From assembly GCF_015693305.1 (NCBI RefSeq), contig NZ_CP065138.1, forward strand, positions 310,001-374,000: a stretch of DNA of 64,000 bases, written 5' to 3'. This DNA is from Sphingobium sp. Cam5-1. Its GTDB lineage: Bacteria; Pseudomonadota; Alphaproteobacteria; Sphingomonadales; Sphingomonadaceae. Below are positions 37,591-47,925 of the stretch, piece by piece (the first letter of the stretch is position 1; each line of letters begins with the position of its first letter). The translations under genes were made by a program, and so were the position numbers. A model generated the notes under the pieces. The model made no database searches. It saw nothing but the letters and a program-made list of their open reading frames with translations, and was not told the origin of the DNA.

Positions 37591-38520
37591 TCAACCCGCA
37601 AGACGTACATCAGCCTCAAGCGCTTCCAAACGCTCGGCGCAGACGCTATGCACGACGCGTCCCAGCTCCTCGATCTGCGAAGCCAGCCATTCAAGCTGTT
37701 CCTCTGTGACACGATAATGCTTGGAATAGCGGGCCTTCACATAGGCTTCCTTTAGCTTCTCGAACATCGCGCGGTCACGCCGCGTGTCTGATGGCCACAC
37801 ATAAGCGAGGCGCCGATCGATACGCTCAGCCTGTGTGCGCAAGAAGCCAAGATTGTGCACATGTGGCGTGTAGAAAGTGCAGACTAGAAGAACGCAGTGA
37901 TAAAGGCGCTCGGTAGCCTGATGAAGGTCAAAAGCAGCGTCCTTCGCATACCCTTCTCGGATATCGAACTTGGCGATATTGAACCGCTTCATCGCAGCGG
38001 GAAACCATTCGTCATAATATTCTTGCGCCATCGCTAGCGCCTGCTGCGGCGTCTTCGGCTGCGGCTTGTGGAGGTCGGTTCCGTCAGCGTCGTACAAAGC
38101 GATACCATCGCGCGCCACGTCCATGAAGAAATAGCGTCCGTGGGCGAGGCCGTCGTTCACTTCTTGGAGGGTATGAACTATGAAGTTGACGGGTGTCCTC
38201 AGCGCCTTTGTGACCATGATCTCCAGGTTGAGGCGCTGGTCGAGCTTGGACCAGAAAGTAACCCGGTCCGTGAGACGCTGATCGTTGACGATGACCAGCA
38301 GATCATAGTCGGACTGATAGCCTTTGGCGGTATGAGGTTCATCCACCCAGCCGCCGCGCGCGTAGCTCCCGTACAGTATCACCTTCAGGATGCGGCCCTT
38401 CTTCTTCCAATCATGCCGGGCGAGTGAAAGGGCATCTTCGAACTCCTCGAAGATGATTTGCCTTATCCTTTCGAGCTCCCGCTGCTTATGCGAGGGTAAA
38501 TGGTCCAGATCGGTTCGCAT
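37591..38520 (-). CDS. Nucleotidyltransferase-HEPN fusion protein (309 aa)
   Basis: The N-terminal nucleotidyltransferase domain shows VILYGSYARGGWVDEP and QSDYDLLVIVND (GS...DxD motif, residues about 48-80). The C-terminal half is a HEPN domain with DLHQATERLYHCVLLVCTFY, a four-helix bundle frequent in RNA-targeting toxins. Split versions of this pair form MNT/HEPN toxin-antitoxin systems; the fused version is common and less understood. The gene stands alone, close to an IS630 element and an sce7726/sce7725 pair. Confidence 0.88.
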   Translation of the reverse strand: MRTDLDHLPSHKQRELERIRQIIFEEFEDALSLARHDWKKKGRILKVILYGSYARGGWVDEPHTAKGYQSDYDLLVIVNDQRLTDRVTFWSKLDQRLNLEIMVTKALRTPVNFIVHTLQEVNDGLAHGRYFFMDVARDGIALYDADGTDLHKPQPKTPQQALAMAQEYYDEWFPAAMKRFNIAKFDIREGYAKDAAFDLHQATERLYHCVLLVCTFYTPHVHNLGFLRTQAERIDRRLAYVWPSDTRRDRAMFEKLKEAYVKARYSKHYRVTEEQLEWLASQIEELGRVVHSVCAERLEALEADVRLAG

Positions 38521-38828
38521 CCAAGAATCGTAACATTGCAGGTGCTTGCTTGCACCCCAATTTTCGTGAGGGGCCCGACATCCTGAAGGTTGCTCATTTG
38601 ATATGAGGGTGTTCTCGTTTCGCCTAACTGCTGGCGAAACGGCTAAAAATGGGACCTTCGCGACCGTCGGCTTCGGAGGAACAAGATCAGAATAGCTGAC
38701 GTTCCCCCCTGGGGCGCAGGTGTCAACTGCTGCACCTTCACTGCGAGAATGCCGTCACCCAAACCGCGACGCTGATCCGGATGCATCCCAAGGCCGAAAT
38801 TTGTCGCTTCCTAGCAGGCACTAGTCTA
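38521..38828. other. Gene-free spacer with a hairpin
   Basis: No open frame looks coding. GTTTCGCC (38617-38624) and GGCGAAAC (38633-38640) form a perfect 8-bp stem with an 8-nt loop. The rest ends at the left end of the IS630 element. Confidence 0.5.
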
Positions 38829-38919
38829 GAGCATAATCCGACCTAACTGAATCTGGACGATTCCTTTTCGTTGGGAAATCTGATTCAAGATGTCAGCTGG
38901 ACAAGGAGGTCAGCCTGGC

Positions 38920-39330
38920 ATGACGAAGTCTATCTCAGAGGATTTACGTTCGCGGGTGATTGCGGCGGTTGACGGGGGCCTGTCACGGCGCGCAGCAGCT
39001 GAGCGTTTTGGAGTTGCGGCGGCGAGCGCGATCCGTTGGGTTCGCGAATGGCGGGAGACTGGATCGACGCGGGCGAAGCGGCAAGGCGGCGACATGCGGT
39101 CGCGCCGGATTGAAGCCCATCGCGACATTATTCTCGGTGCGGTCGAGGAGCAGGTGGACATCACGCTTGTTGAACTTGCCGAGATGCTTCGAGCGCAGCA
39201 TGGGGCCGTATTTGCGCCGAGCACGATCTGGCGTTTTCTTGATCGTCACTCAATGACCGTGAAAAAAAACAGCGCACGCCAGCGAGCAGGAGCGGCCCGA
39301 CGTTCTCGCGCGGCGACGCGCATGGTTTAA
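38920..39330 (+). CDS. IS630 transposase, first frame (DNA-binding part)
   Basis: The N-terminal part of the transposase: SEDLRSRVIAAVDGGLSRRA and AERFGVAAASAIRWVREWRE form the paired helix-turn-helix that binds the inverted repeats. The ATG at 38920 has AAGGAGGT 12 bp upstream. Near 39262 the frame reaches eight A residues; reading one base forward there joins it to the second frame. After the A-run this frame encodes an unrelated tail. Confidence 0.88.
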   Translation: MTKSISEDLRSRVIAAVDGGLSRRAAAERFGVAAASAIRWVREWRETGSTRAKRQGGDMRSRRIEAHRDIILGAVEEQVDITLVELAEMLRAQHGAVFAPSTIWRFLDRHSMTVKKNSARQRAGAARRSRAATRMV

Positions 39331-39868
39331 GGCCCAACCTGATCTCGACCCGGAACGGTTAGTGTTCATCGATGAGACCGGCGCATCGACGAAAATGGCG
39401 CGTCTGCGTGGACGGGCCCAGCGCGGCATGCGCTGTCGCTCCCCAATTCCGCACGGTCATTGGAAAACCACCACCTTCACCGGCGCGCTGCGCCTAACGG
39501 GCATGACCGCACCCATGGTCCTGGACGGTCCCATGACTGGCGAATGGTTCGCTGCCTATGCAGCGCAGGTTCTGGCGCCAACGCTGCGTCCCGGCGACAT
39601 CGTCATCCTCGACAATCTGCCAGCTCATAAAACGATGGCGGCCCGTGAAGCCATCGAAGCAGTCGGGGCGCGAATGCTGTTCCTGCCGCCATACAGCCCC
39701 GACTTCAATCCAATCGAGAACGCCTTCTCGAAGCTCAAGGCAATCCTGCGAAAAGCCGCCGCCCGAACCGTCCCCGACCTATGGGATGCAATTCGCGAGG
39801 CACTGCCCCGCTTCACTCCCGAAGAATGCGCAAATTACTTTACTGCCACCGGGTATGAGCCAGAGTGA
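39263..39868 (+). CDS. IS630 transposase, second frame (DDE catalytic part)
   Basis: Encoded from the A8 run onward: KKTAHASEQERPDVLAR, then RLVFIDETGASTKMARLRG (first Asp), DIVILDNLPAHK (second Asp) and YSPDFNPIENAFSKLK (Glu). There is no separate good start codon, so it is made by frameshifting at the A8 run, or the copy is inactivated by one extra A. Many IS630 elements use programmed frameshifting, which makes the first option plausible. Confidence 0.85.
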   Translation, partial: KKTAHASEQERPDVLARRRAWFKAQPDLDPERLVFIDETGASTKMARLRGRAQRGMRCRSPIPHGHWKTTTFTGALRLTGMTAPMVLDGPMTGEWFAAYAAQVLAPTLRPGDIVILDNLPAHKTMAAREAIEAVGARMLFLPPYSPDFNPIENAFSKLKAILRKAAARTVPDLWDAIREALPRFTPEECANYFTATGYEPE

Positions 39869-39933
39869 TCGGATTCTGCTCTAGATCGTTCCATGACGGC
39901 GCGTCCCGGCGCGCGGTCTCTTGAAGCTTTGAA

Positions 39934-40821
39934 TTGCCGTCGTCCATATCTGAACTGAGCGCGCTTGATCGCCTGTTCTCCTCTGCCGTTTTTCAGGAAA
40001 TGGCCAGGAAAGGGCGCTCGCCTCTGTTCAGCCGCCTCATGCGCCAAGCGGGCGTAGTGGAGCGCTGCGGAGAAGAGGCGACGGTCGGTTCGGCATTCGA
40101 TACTGCTTTCGCGCGCCTCAGGACCGCAGGAAGCCGGAACGAATACGTCTACCGCGCGGCGGTCACCAAGAATGTCCTTCTCGGCAAGCATTCCCTGCGC
40201 ACTGCCTCGATGCTCAATGAGGTGCGCGCTGGTGACTGCAAGGCGGATCTCGTCATCCTGAACGGCACCGCCAGCGTCTATGAAATCAAGTCGGAACGCG
40301 ATTCCCTTGCGCGCCTCGTCAACCAAGTCGCCAACTACAAGCGTGTTTTTGCGACGGTGAATGTCATTGTTGGCGAGGACCATGTCGAGGGTGCCCAGCG
40401 CGTACTGGACCGCGATGTCGGCATCCTTATGCTTTCCCGGCGCTACCGGATATCCGCGGTACGCGAGGCTGTGGATTCACCCGAGCGGACTTGTCCTACA
40501 ACCATCTTTGAGACCCTACGATCGGCCGAAGCCGTGGCCGTATTGAAGTCGCTCGGCATAGCCGCGCCCGATGTTCCGAACACCCGGCGCCATGGTGTGC
40601 TCCGCTCGTTGTTTGCCGAGTTAGACCCGGCCGACGTCCACCGCGAAATGGTCAGTACACTGAAACGGACGCGGTCGCTTGTGCCTCTAGCGGAGCTCGT
40701 CGCACGCCTTCCGGTCTCGTTGCAGGCTGCGGCACTTTCGATACCAGTCAGGCGCGGCGATCACGATCGCGTCGTCAGTGCCATTGAAACACCTCTCAAA
40801 ATGGCGATGGAGTGGACATAA
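39934..40821 (+). CDS. sce7726 family protein
   Basis: The family signature is visible: NEYVYRAAVTKNVLLGKHSL, SMLNEVRAGDCKADLVILNG, VYEIKSERDSLARLVNQVAN. The E...D...ExK pattern (ADLVILNG...YEIKSE) looks like a PD-(D/E)xK nuclease core. The family always appears with sce7725 proteins and is a suspected defence module. The start is uncertain: TTG 39934 gives 295 residues, ATG 40000 gives 273. The IS630 end is so close that the native promoter may be lost. The stop is 7 bp before the sce7725 start. Confidence 0.85.
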   Translation: MPSSISELSALDRLFSSAVFQEMARKGRSPLFSRLMRQAGVVERCGEEATVGSAFDTAFARLRTAGSRNEYVYRAAVTKNVLLGKHSLRTASMLNEVRAGDCKADLVILNGTASVYEIKSERDSLARLVNQVANYKRVFATVNVIVGEDHVEGAQRVLDRDVGILMLSRRYRISAVREAVDSPERTCPTTIFETLRSAEAVAVLKSLGIAAPDVPNTRRHGVLRSLFAELDPADVHREMVSTLKRTRSLVPLAELVARLPVSLQAAALSIPVRRGDHDRVVSAIETPLKMAMEWT

Positions 40822-40828
40822 TCCTACG

Positions 40829-41410
40829 ATGTACTATCCATATTTTCGCGGCAAACAGTTCGAACTCATCACCATTCGGGAGACAGCGGGGGTGATGGCA
40901 CAAGCGGGGTTTGTGCCGATCATCGAACCGGTCAAGGAGACCCTGAAGGGGCTTCACAGGGCCTTGCAAACTGTCTGCGAAGTGGGCGGCAAGGCGATCG
41001 TCATCGTCAACCCGTACGTCGGCGACCACCAGGACAACGGAATTGGCATCACCGGTCTCCTGGCCCAGGAGTTTGCAGATAACGCAGCAGTATCGGCTGG
41101 GATACTTCTTCGGGAGGATATGAACCTCGAAGATGCCTATGCGCTTTTCGAAGCGCACGCCGCGCACGATCCGGTGTTCGTCCATGCCGGGTTTGGGGAC
41201 CAAAAGGCTCTGGCCGATCAGCTTGGCGCGGGTCTCAAGAACACCCGCCATGTCTTCATCGAGAAACATGCAAGCACGCTCTGCCGCCGCTGCCTTAGCA
41301 AGGTGATGCTCTGCTCTTTGTCTAAAATAGACATCGTTGCCGCTCTTCATGGATACCCTCGTTCAGAAGCGTCTCGCGCATTGAGAACAAGCGTCGCTTG
41401 GTTGGGATAA
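40829..41410 (+). pseudogene. sce7725 family protein, 3' part lost
   Basis: The start MYYPYFRGKQFELITIRETA and VPIIEPVKETLKGLHRAL are typical of sce7725 proteins, which are about 300 residues long. Homology-like pattern continues to VFIEKHASTLCRR (about 41290), then the sequence becomes arbitrary and stops at residue 193. The expected C-terminal third is missing. The DNA after the break appears to belong to a minus-strand frame. It is therefore probably non-functional. Confidence 0.75.
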
Positions 41411-41867
41411 ACTCATCAGGTGGACGCGACGCTAAGATGTGATCGCACGGCGATCTGTCACCCCTAGGCGCGATGGGCGCGCCTAGGGGCGCAGCCGCGG
41501 CGTGCTGCTGCCGCGTGAAAAGGGCTTTAGAAGACTTGGGTCGTTCGTCATATTCGACAAACATGATTGATGCCGATGGAAAGTCAAGCCTTAGGCCGTT
41601 CAATGCATGATGGAATTAATGTAGGGCAGCATGCTAGGAAATTTATTGTTGTCACGGAAAAAGCTTTGCCTCTTCAATGGAAGTCCACTTTGTAGATGTA
41701 TCTGCTTTTCTGACAATTAAGTCTTGTGTACGGCTACTGTTGATCACAATCATGACGAGTTTCATTTTCAAGCGTGTCAAATTTGTTAATTGAAACGAAG
41801 GCGTTGCTTTTTTATTATGCCCAGTCCACCATGGCTCGCTACATTGCTGATTTAAACGGAGTTTGTC
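41411..41867. other. Intergenic region before metY, with a perfect hairpin
   Basis: CCCCTAGGCGCG (41461-41472) and CGCGCCTAGGGG (41478-41489) form a perfect 12-bp stem with loop ATGGG. A minus-strand open frame (41603-41322, MFVEYDERPKSSKALFTRQQ) and a coupled start at 41350 (MKSGNDVYFRQRAEHHLAKA) look protein-like but are cut off near 41275; they may be remnants of a gene broken by arrival of the sce module. 41600-41860 is AT-rich and probably contains the metY promoter. Confidence 0.5.
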
Positions 41868-43163
41868 ATGACTGAACGCCGACAGAAGGTTGAAACGCTT
41901 GCTGTTCATGCCGGATGGCGAGCTGATTCAACGACAGGGTCGGTGGCCGTTCCTATCCATCAGACAACATCCTACCAATTTCGCGATGCGGAGCATGCGG
42001 CCTCGCTTTTCGCATTGCAGGAACTCGGCAACATTTACACCCGGATCATGAATCCGACTACCGACGTGCTTGAGAAGCGCGTAGCCGCCCTCGAAGGGGG
42101 CGCTGCTGCCCTGGCAGTCGCCTCGGGACAAGCTGCATCTGCCTACGCGATACAGAATCTGGCGCGCTGTGGCGACAACGTCGTGAGCTCGACAGCGCTT
42201 TACGGCGGCACATATAACTTGTTTGCCAACACGCTTAAGGATCAAGGCATTGAGGTGCGTTTTGTCGATCCTTCCGATCCGGAAAATTTTCGGCGGGCAA
42301 CAGACGAGCGGACACGAGCCTATTATGCGGAAACGCTGCCCAATCCGAAGCTTGAAGTCTTCCCCATTGCGGATGTTGCTGCAATAGGCCGGGAGGCTGG
42401 AATTCCCTTGATCATGGACAACACAGCCGCGCCCCTGCTGTGTCGACCCATCGAGCATGGCGCAGCGATCGTCGTATATTCAGCCACCAAATATTTGGGC
42501 GGTCATGGGACCTCAATCGGCGGATTGATCGTTGATGGCGGCAATTTTGATTGGGCCGCGACCCCGGAGAGACAGCCGCTTCTGAACGCGCCTGATTCCT
42601 CATATCACGGAGCCATCTGGACCGAGGCGGCAAAGCCACTTGGCCCAATCGCCTACATACTGCGTGCAAGAGTGGTTTTGTTGAGGGATTTGGGGGCAGC
42701 CTTGTCCCCGTTCAACGCGTTTCAGCTGATCCAGGGGATAGAGACAGTGTCACTGAGGATGGAGCGGCACTGTGCCAACGCCGCTATCGTTGCCGACCAT
42801 CTTGCGCAGCATCCCGCAATAACGAGGGTCATCTATCCATCTAAGCAGAATGGCCTCATCAAGGAGCGGGCCGACCGATATCTGACTGGTGGCCAAGGGG
42901 GACTCGTGGGCTTTGAGCTTGCCGGCGGGGTGGAAGCTGGGCGGAAGTTTATCGATGCCTTGGAACTTTTTTACCACGTCGCCAACATCGGTGATGCGCG
43001 TAGCTTGGCTATACACCCTGCTTCCACCACTCATTCCCAGTTGAATGAGGCGGAGCAGCTTGCGTCAGGCGTTTCGCCCGGGTATGTGCGCCTCTCCATC
43101 GGGTTAGAACATATCAGCGATATTTTGGCCGATCTAGAAAATGCTCTGAAGGCAGCGGTCTAG
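41868..43163 (+). CDS. metY: O-acetylhomoserine aminocarboxypropyltransferase (MetY/MetZ type)
   Basis: A PLP enzyme of the Cys/Met metabolism family, 431 residues. It condenses O-acetyl(or succinyl)homoserine with sulphide to homocysteine in methionine synthesis. Family start VETLAVHAGWRADSTTGSVA, YTRIMNPTTDVLEKR, the Asp in MDNTAAPLLCRP and the PLP lysine in YSATKYLGGHG are seen. The C-terminal ...SLAIHPASTTHSQL is typical. It is 57 bp upstream of gdhA, so the two may share a transcript. Confidence 0.93.
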   Translation: MTERRQKVETLAVHAGWRADSTTGSVAVPIHQTTSYQFRDAEHAASLFALQELGNIYTRIMNPTTDVLEKRVAALEGGAAALAVASGQAASAYAIQNLARCGDNVVSSTALYGGTYNLFANTLKDQGIEVRFVDPSDPENFRRATDERTRAYYAETLPNPKLEVFPIADVAAIGREAGIPLIMDNTAAPLLCRPIEHGAAIVVYSATKYLGGHGTSIGGLIVDGGNFDWAATPERQPLLNAPDSSYHGAIWTEAAKPLGPIAYILRARVVLLRDLGAALSPFNAFQLIQGIETVSLRMERHCANAAIVADHLAQHPAITRVIYPSKQNGLIKERADRYLTGGQGGLVGFELAGGVEAGRKFIDALELFYHVANIGDARSLAIHPASTTHSQLNEAEQLASGVSPGYVRLSIGLEHISDILADLENALKAAV

Positions 43164-43178
43164 ACGGAGCGGTATTAG

Positions 43179-44594
<1,416 letters not shown>

Positions 44595-44857
44595 CAACGA
44601 AGGAGCGGGTGATCTCTAGCGCCTTTCGCCCGGCTCGTTAGTTTGGGCCCGGATGTGCTCTGGTTGTCTCGGTAGGTCGCACAGTTCCCGTGCCGTTAGT
44701 CTGAGCTTAAATGCTCCACGGCTTGCCTTTTGCTGCGCGGCGGGAAAGTCGCCTGCCATCGGCGATGATGAATGGTGGATCGCGACCAGGTAAGTGGCAG
44801 AAGCCGAGTATTGTGGCCATGCACACGACGATGGTCTCATCAGTGCAGTATCATAAC

Positions 44858-45214
44858 CTACTTCTCACCTTCGTCGACTGGCGGGGAATACCCGCCGCCT
44901 TCGACCCGTTCGCGGTACAGTGCCGCCCGCGCTAGCAGCATGAAGGCGACCGGCGTGGTGACCGTCAGGAATAGGCCGATAAGGACTTCGTGGACGGAAG
45001 GGCGCGAGCGGAGCACGGAGGAGCAGATGATCGACGCCAACACGATCAAGGCCATGCCCAGTGTACTACCAAGCGTCGGCGGATGCACGCGTTCGTAAAA
45101 ACTCTGCATGCGCAACAGGCCGATCGACCCGACCAGCGCCGCCAGCGCACCCGCGAGCAGCAGGAGCGCCACCAGCGCCGCCGCCCAGCCCGGCAGGTCT
45201 GGTGCCTGAATCAT
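44858..45214 (-). CDS. mrpG: Mrp/Pha cation:proton antiporter subunit G
   Basis: 118 residues with three membrane segments: AALVALLLLAGALAALVGSI, GSTLGMALIVLASIIC and EVLIGLFLTVTTPVAFMLLA. The pattern GLLRMQSFYERVHPPTLGST is the MnhG signature. The ATG overlaps the F-subunit stop by 4 bp. It is the last gene of the six-gene operon. The 44595-44857 spacer after it holds nothing recognisable. Confidence 0.92.
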   Translation of the reverse strand: MIQAPDLPGWAAALVALLLLAGALAALVGSIGLLRMQSFYERVHPPTLGSTLGMALIVLASIICSSVLRSRPSVHEVLIGLFLTVTTPVAFMLLARAALYRERVEGGGYSPPVDEGEK

Positions 45215-45492
45215 TCGATTACCTCCCCGCGCATCAGGAACTTCGACAGGCCGACCGTTCCTACAAAGCCCAGCAGGGCGATGACCAATGCTGCCTCGAA
45301 ATACAACGTTCGTCCTGTCTGTATGCCGAAGCTCAGCAACAGCAGCATCGAATTGGTGTACAAAGTATCTAGCCCAAGCACCCTGTCCTGCGCGCGGGGC
45401 CCCCGGATCATGCGGTAGGCGGCGCACATCATCGCCAAGCCCAGCATGACTTGCGCCACTGTGATTGCCAAGGCCAGTAGCAGGGACGTCAT
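45211..45492 (-). CDS. mrpF: Mrp/Pha antiporter subunit F
   Basis: 93 residues, three membrane segments, with the family motif YRMIRGPRAQDRVLGLDTLY in the first loop. Overlaps both neighbours by 4 bp. Confidence 0.93.
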   Translation of the reverse strand: MTSLLLALAITVAQVMLGLAMMCAAYRMIRGPRAQDRVLGLDTLYTNSMLLLLSFGIQTGRTLYFEAALVIALLGFVGTVGLSKFLMRGEVIE

Positions 45493-45977
45493 TGGCCGAA
45501 TATCTCCAGCAACAAACTTTCATACCTGAGCTTGATCAAGGCGATCCACTGATCCTCATCGACGAGGTCCAGGACATGGACCAACACCGCGCTGCGGCGT
45601 CGATCAAATTCGACCCACAAGCTGCCGGGCGTTGCCGTTATGATTACGGCTAAAGTCGCGAGCCCATAGGGATGGGTAATCTCCAGCGGTAGGTGGATGA
45701 ACCCGGAAACCCGGCCGCGGCGTCGGAACAGCACCAGCGATGCGACGGCAAAGTTCGACCGGACGATATCTGCAACGACGATCGCCAGCAGCTTAGCCAT
45801 GGCCGCAGGCTGCCGCAGCTTCACGGGTTCCGGCTTCAATGCTGCCATCGCTTGGGTGGCGAGAAACGCTACGATCGCGCCCAGCAGCATTTGACCTGGC
45901 GAGAAGGACTGAGTCAGCAACAGCCAAGTGACGAACAGCAGCAGCGCAAGCAAGGGGTGGGGAATGAAGCGCCTCAC
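45489..45977 (-). CDS. mrpE: Mrp/Pha antiporter subunit E
   Basis: 162 residues starting at a GTG (45977) that overlaps the stop of subunit D (GTGA). Membrane segments LALLLFVTWLLLTQSFSPGQ and LLGAIVAFLATQAMA are followed by the conserved SGFIHLPLEITHPYGLATLA, TATPGSLWVEF and VLDLVDEDQWIALIKLRYE. The longer frame to 46103 overlaps subunit D and is rejected. Confidence 0.92.
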   Translation of the reverse strand: MRRFIPHPLLALLLFVTWLLLTQSFSPGQMLLGAIVAFLATQAMAALKPEPVKLRQPAAMAKLLAIVVADIVRSNFAVASLVLFRRRGRVSGFIHLPLEITHPYGLATLAVIITATPGSLWVEFDRRRSAVLVHVLDLVDEDQWIALIKLRYESLLLEIFGQ

Positions 45978-47590
45978 CGTCCAGCCCCCACGCGCTGCGC
46001 GCTCAGGACCGCGCCCACATAGCCCTCCCGATCGCCCAGGGACTGGCCGGTCCGTTCCATGTAGCGCATCGTCGGACCCGCGAAGATCATGAGACCGAGA
46101 CACACCACCAGCAGTATCGCGACCGGTACTACTTCGGCAAGGCGAAGCACCGGCTGCGGCTTGTCCGACGGTGCCCAGATCAGATCGATGCCAGCGCGGG
46201 TCGTCGCGACCAGCACCGCCAGCCCTGATCCGATCAATAGTGCAATGAGGCCCCAGATCGACCCTGCGATCCTGTCCTGCAGTCCGAGCAATCCGTCGAT
46301 CATCGCGAATTTGGCGATGAAGCCGGACAGCGGCGGGAGGCCGGCGATCAGCAGTACGCAGAACGCGAAGCCCATGCCCAATATGGCGATGGTGGCAGGG
46401 ATGACGATGCCGATCTCTTCCTCCCCACCCTCGTTGAGCGCGCCGGTATATTCATCGTCGAACACAGGTTCGCTGACGCCCGCTGGCAGCGCTTCCTGCC
46501 GCTCGACGAGCTCGATTAGCAGGTAGAAGGCGCTGATCGCCAACGTCGAACTGACTAGGTAGAAGAGTGCGCCTGCTAGGACATCGCCTGCGCCCGCGCC
46601 GATTGCCGCGATCAGCGTGCCCGCCGAGATGATCAGCGAATAGCCCGCAACGCGCGACAATGTGCGGGCGGCGAGCACGCCGATTGTGCCGAACGCCATC
46701 GTTGCCATGCCGCCGAACAGCAGCCATTCCTCACCATAGTTGCCGGTCCAACCCAGATCGCCACCAAAGAGGAGCAGATAGACGCGTAGCACCGCGTAAA
46801 TGCCTACCTTGCTCAATATCGTGAAGAGCGCGGCGACGGGGGGCGCCGCCGCCGCATAGGTACGCGGCAACCAGAAGCCGAGCGGCCACATGCCCGCCTT
46901 CACCAGGAAGGCGATGCCCAATATTGCCATCCCGCTTTGCACCAGCGCCACGTCGCTATTCGCAACGGCCGGTATGCGCACGACCAAGTCAGCCATGTTG
47001 AGCGTCCCGGTCACCCCGTAGATCAGCGACGCGCCGATCAGGAAGAGGAGCGATGTGGCGACATTAAGCGTCACATAGTGCAGCGCTGCCTTCACCCGCG
47101 CCTTGCTCGATCCGTGCAGCAAAAGACCGAATGACGCCGCCAGCAGCACTTCGAAGAAGACGAACAGGTTGAACAGGTCGCCGGTCAGAAATGCCCCGTT
47201 GAGACCCATCAGTTGAAGCAGGAAGAGCGCGTGGAAGCGCGGGCCGGCACGGTCCCATCGCGCCAACGCGTGGATGAGCGAGGTGAGGCCCAACGTCGCT
47301 GTCAGCACAAGCATCATCGCCGACAGCCAGTCCAACACAAGCACGATACCGTAAGGCGCCGCCCAATTGCCGACCAGATAGGCGCGGGTTGCGGGCGCGC
47401 CGCTGAAGCCCGCCGCTGCAACCCCGGCCAACAGGGTGATCGATGTGGCGAGCAGCGCTGTCACAGTAGAGAGCGCGATGATCCGCTTGGCCATCGTCCT
47501 GCGCTCGTTGAGCAGCAACATGGCTGCTGCACCGACCAGCGGCAGCAAGATCGGGAGAATGATCAGTTGATGAAGCACGCCCCCGGTCAC
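45974..47590 (-). CDS. mrpD: Mrp/Pha antiporter subunit D
   Basis: 538 residues, about 14 membrane segments, related to complex I NuoM/N. The conserved glutamate of helix 5 lies in GDLFNLFVFFEVLLAASFGL, and the lysine of helix 7-8 in FLVKAGMWPLGFWLPRTYA, both part of the proton path. GTG start at 47590 overlaps the C-subunit stop. Confidence 0.95.
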   Translation of the reverse strand: MTGGVLHQLIILPILLPLVGAAAMLLLNERRTMAKRIIALSTVTALLATSITLLAGVAAAGFSGAPATRAYLVGNWAAPYGIVLVLDWLSAMMLVLTATLGLTSLIHALARWDRAGPRFHALFLLQLMGLNGAFLTGDLFNLFVFFEVLLAASFGLLLHGSSKARVKAALHYVTLNVATSLLFLIGASLIYGVTGTLNMADLVVRIPAVANSDVALVQSGMAILGIAFLVKAGMWPLGFWLPRTYAAAAPPVAALFTILSKVGIYAVLRVYLLLFGGDLGWTGNYGEEWLLFGGMATMAFGTIGVLAARTLSRVAGYSLIISAGTLIAAIGAGAGDVLAGALFYLVSSTLAISAFYLLIELVERQEALPAGVSEPVFDDEYTGALNEGGEEEIGIVIPATIAILGMGFAFCVLLIAGLPPLSGFIAKFAMIDGLLGLQDRIAGSIWGLIALLIGSGLAVLVATTRAGIDLIWAPSDKPQPVLRLAEVVPVAILLVVCLGLMIFAGPTMRYMERTGQSLGDREGYVGAVLSAQRVGAGR

Positions 47591-47925
47591 TCGCCATCCT
47601 CTCCGTCGACATGATCAGTGCCGGTGAGGCCGCGCGAGGCAAGTAGCACCACGAGCAGCAGCGCCGTCATGGCAAAGGAAATGACGATGGCGGTCAGCAC
47701 CAGCGCCTGCGGCAACGGGTCGTCGTACAGTGCAGGATCGGGCGTGCCCGAACCGACCAGCGGCGGCGCGTCGACGGCCAGCCTGCCCATCGCATAGATG
47801 AACAGGTTGACCGCGTAGGACAGCATCGACAGCCCCAATATGACCTGGAAGGTGCGCGGGCGCAGCAGTAGCCATACACCCGATGCCACCAATATGCCGA
47901 TGCCGAGCGCAAGAATGATTTCCAT
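47587..47925 (-). CDS. mrpC: Mrp/Pha antiporter subunit C
   Basis: 112 residues, three membrane segments, NuoK-like: LALGIGILVASGVWLLLRPR, FQVILGLSMLSYAVNLFIYA and the C-terminal LPQALVLTAIVISFAMTALL. The ATG at 47925 overlaps the stop of the AB fusion (TGATG). Confidence 0.94.
   Translation of the reverse strand: MEIILALGIGILVASGVWLLLRPRTFQVILGLSMLSYAVNLFIYAMGRLAVDAPPLVGSGTPDPALYDDPLPQALVLTAIVISFAMTALLLVVLLASRGLTGTDHVDGEDGE

Larger units (their letters stand above)
38829..39881 (+). mobile_element. IS630-family insertion sequence with TA target duplication
   Basis: Terminal inverted repeats: GAGCATAATCCGA at the left and, read inward, GAGCAGAATCCGA at the right (1 mismatch). TA dinucleotides flank both ends (38827-38828 and 39882-39883), the hallmark of IS630/Tc1 insertion. 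Length is 1053 bp. It encodes a two-frame DDE transposase. The right end lies only 52 bp before the sce7726-family gene. Confidence 0.92.

Noticed and set aside
38890..38919. Upstream ATG for the IS630 transposase
   Set aside because: The AAGGAGGT site lies between it and ATG 38920, so the downstream ATG is the real start.
41825..41868. SAM-II-like riboswitch before metY (GCTGATTTAAACGG resembles part of the motif)
   Set aside because: Only one short stretch matches; the second stem strand and the pseudoknot partner are absent before the start codon.
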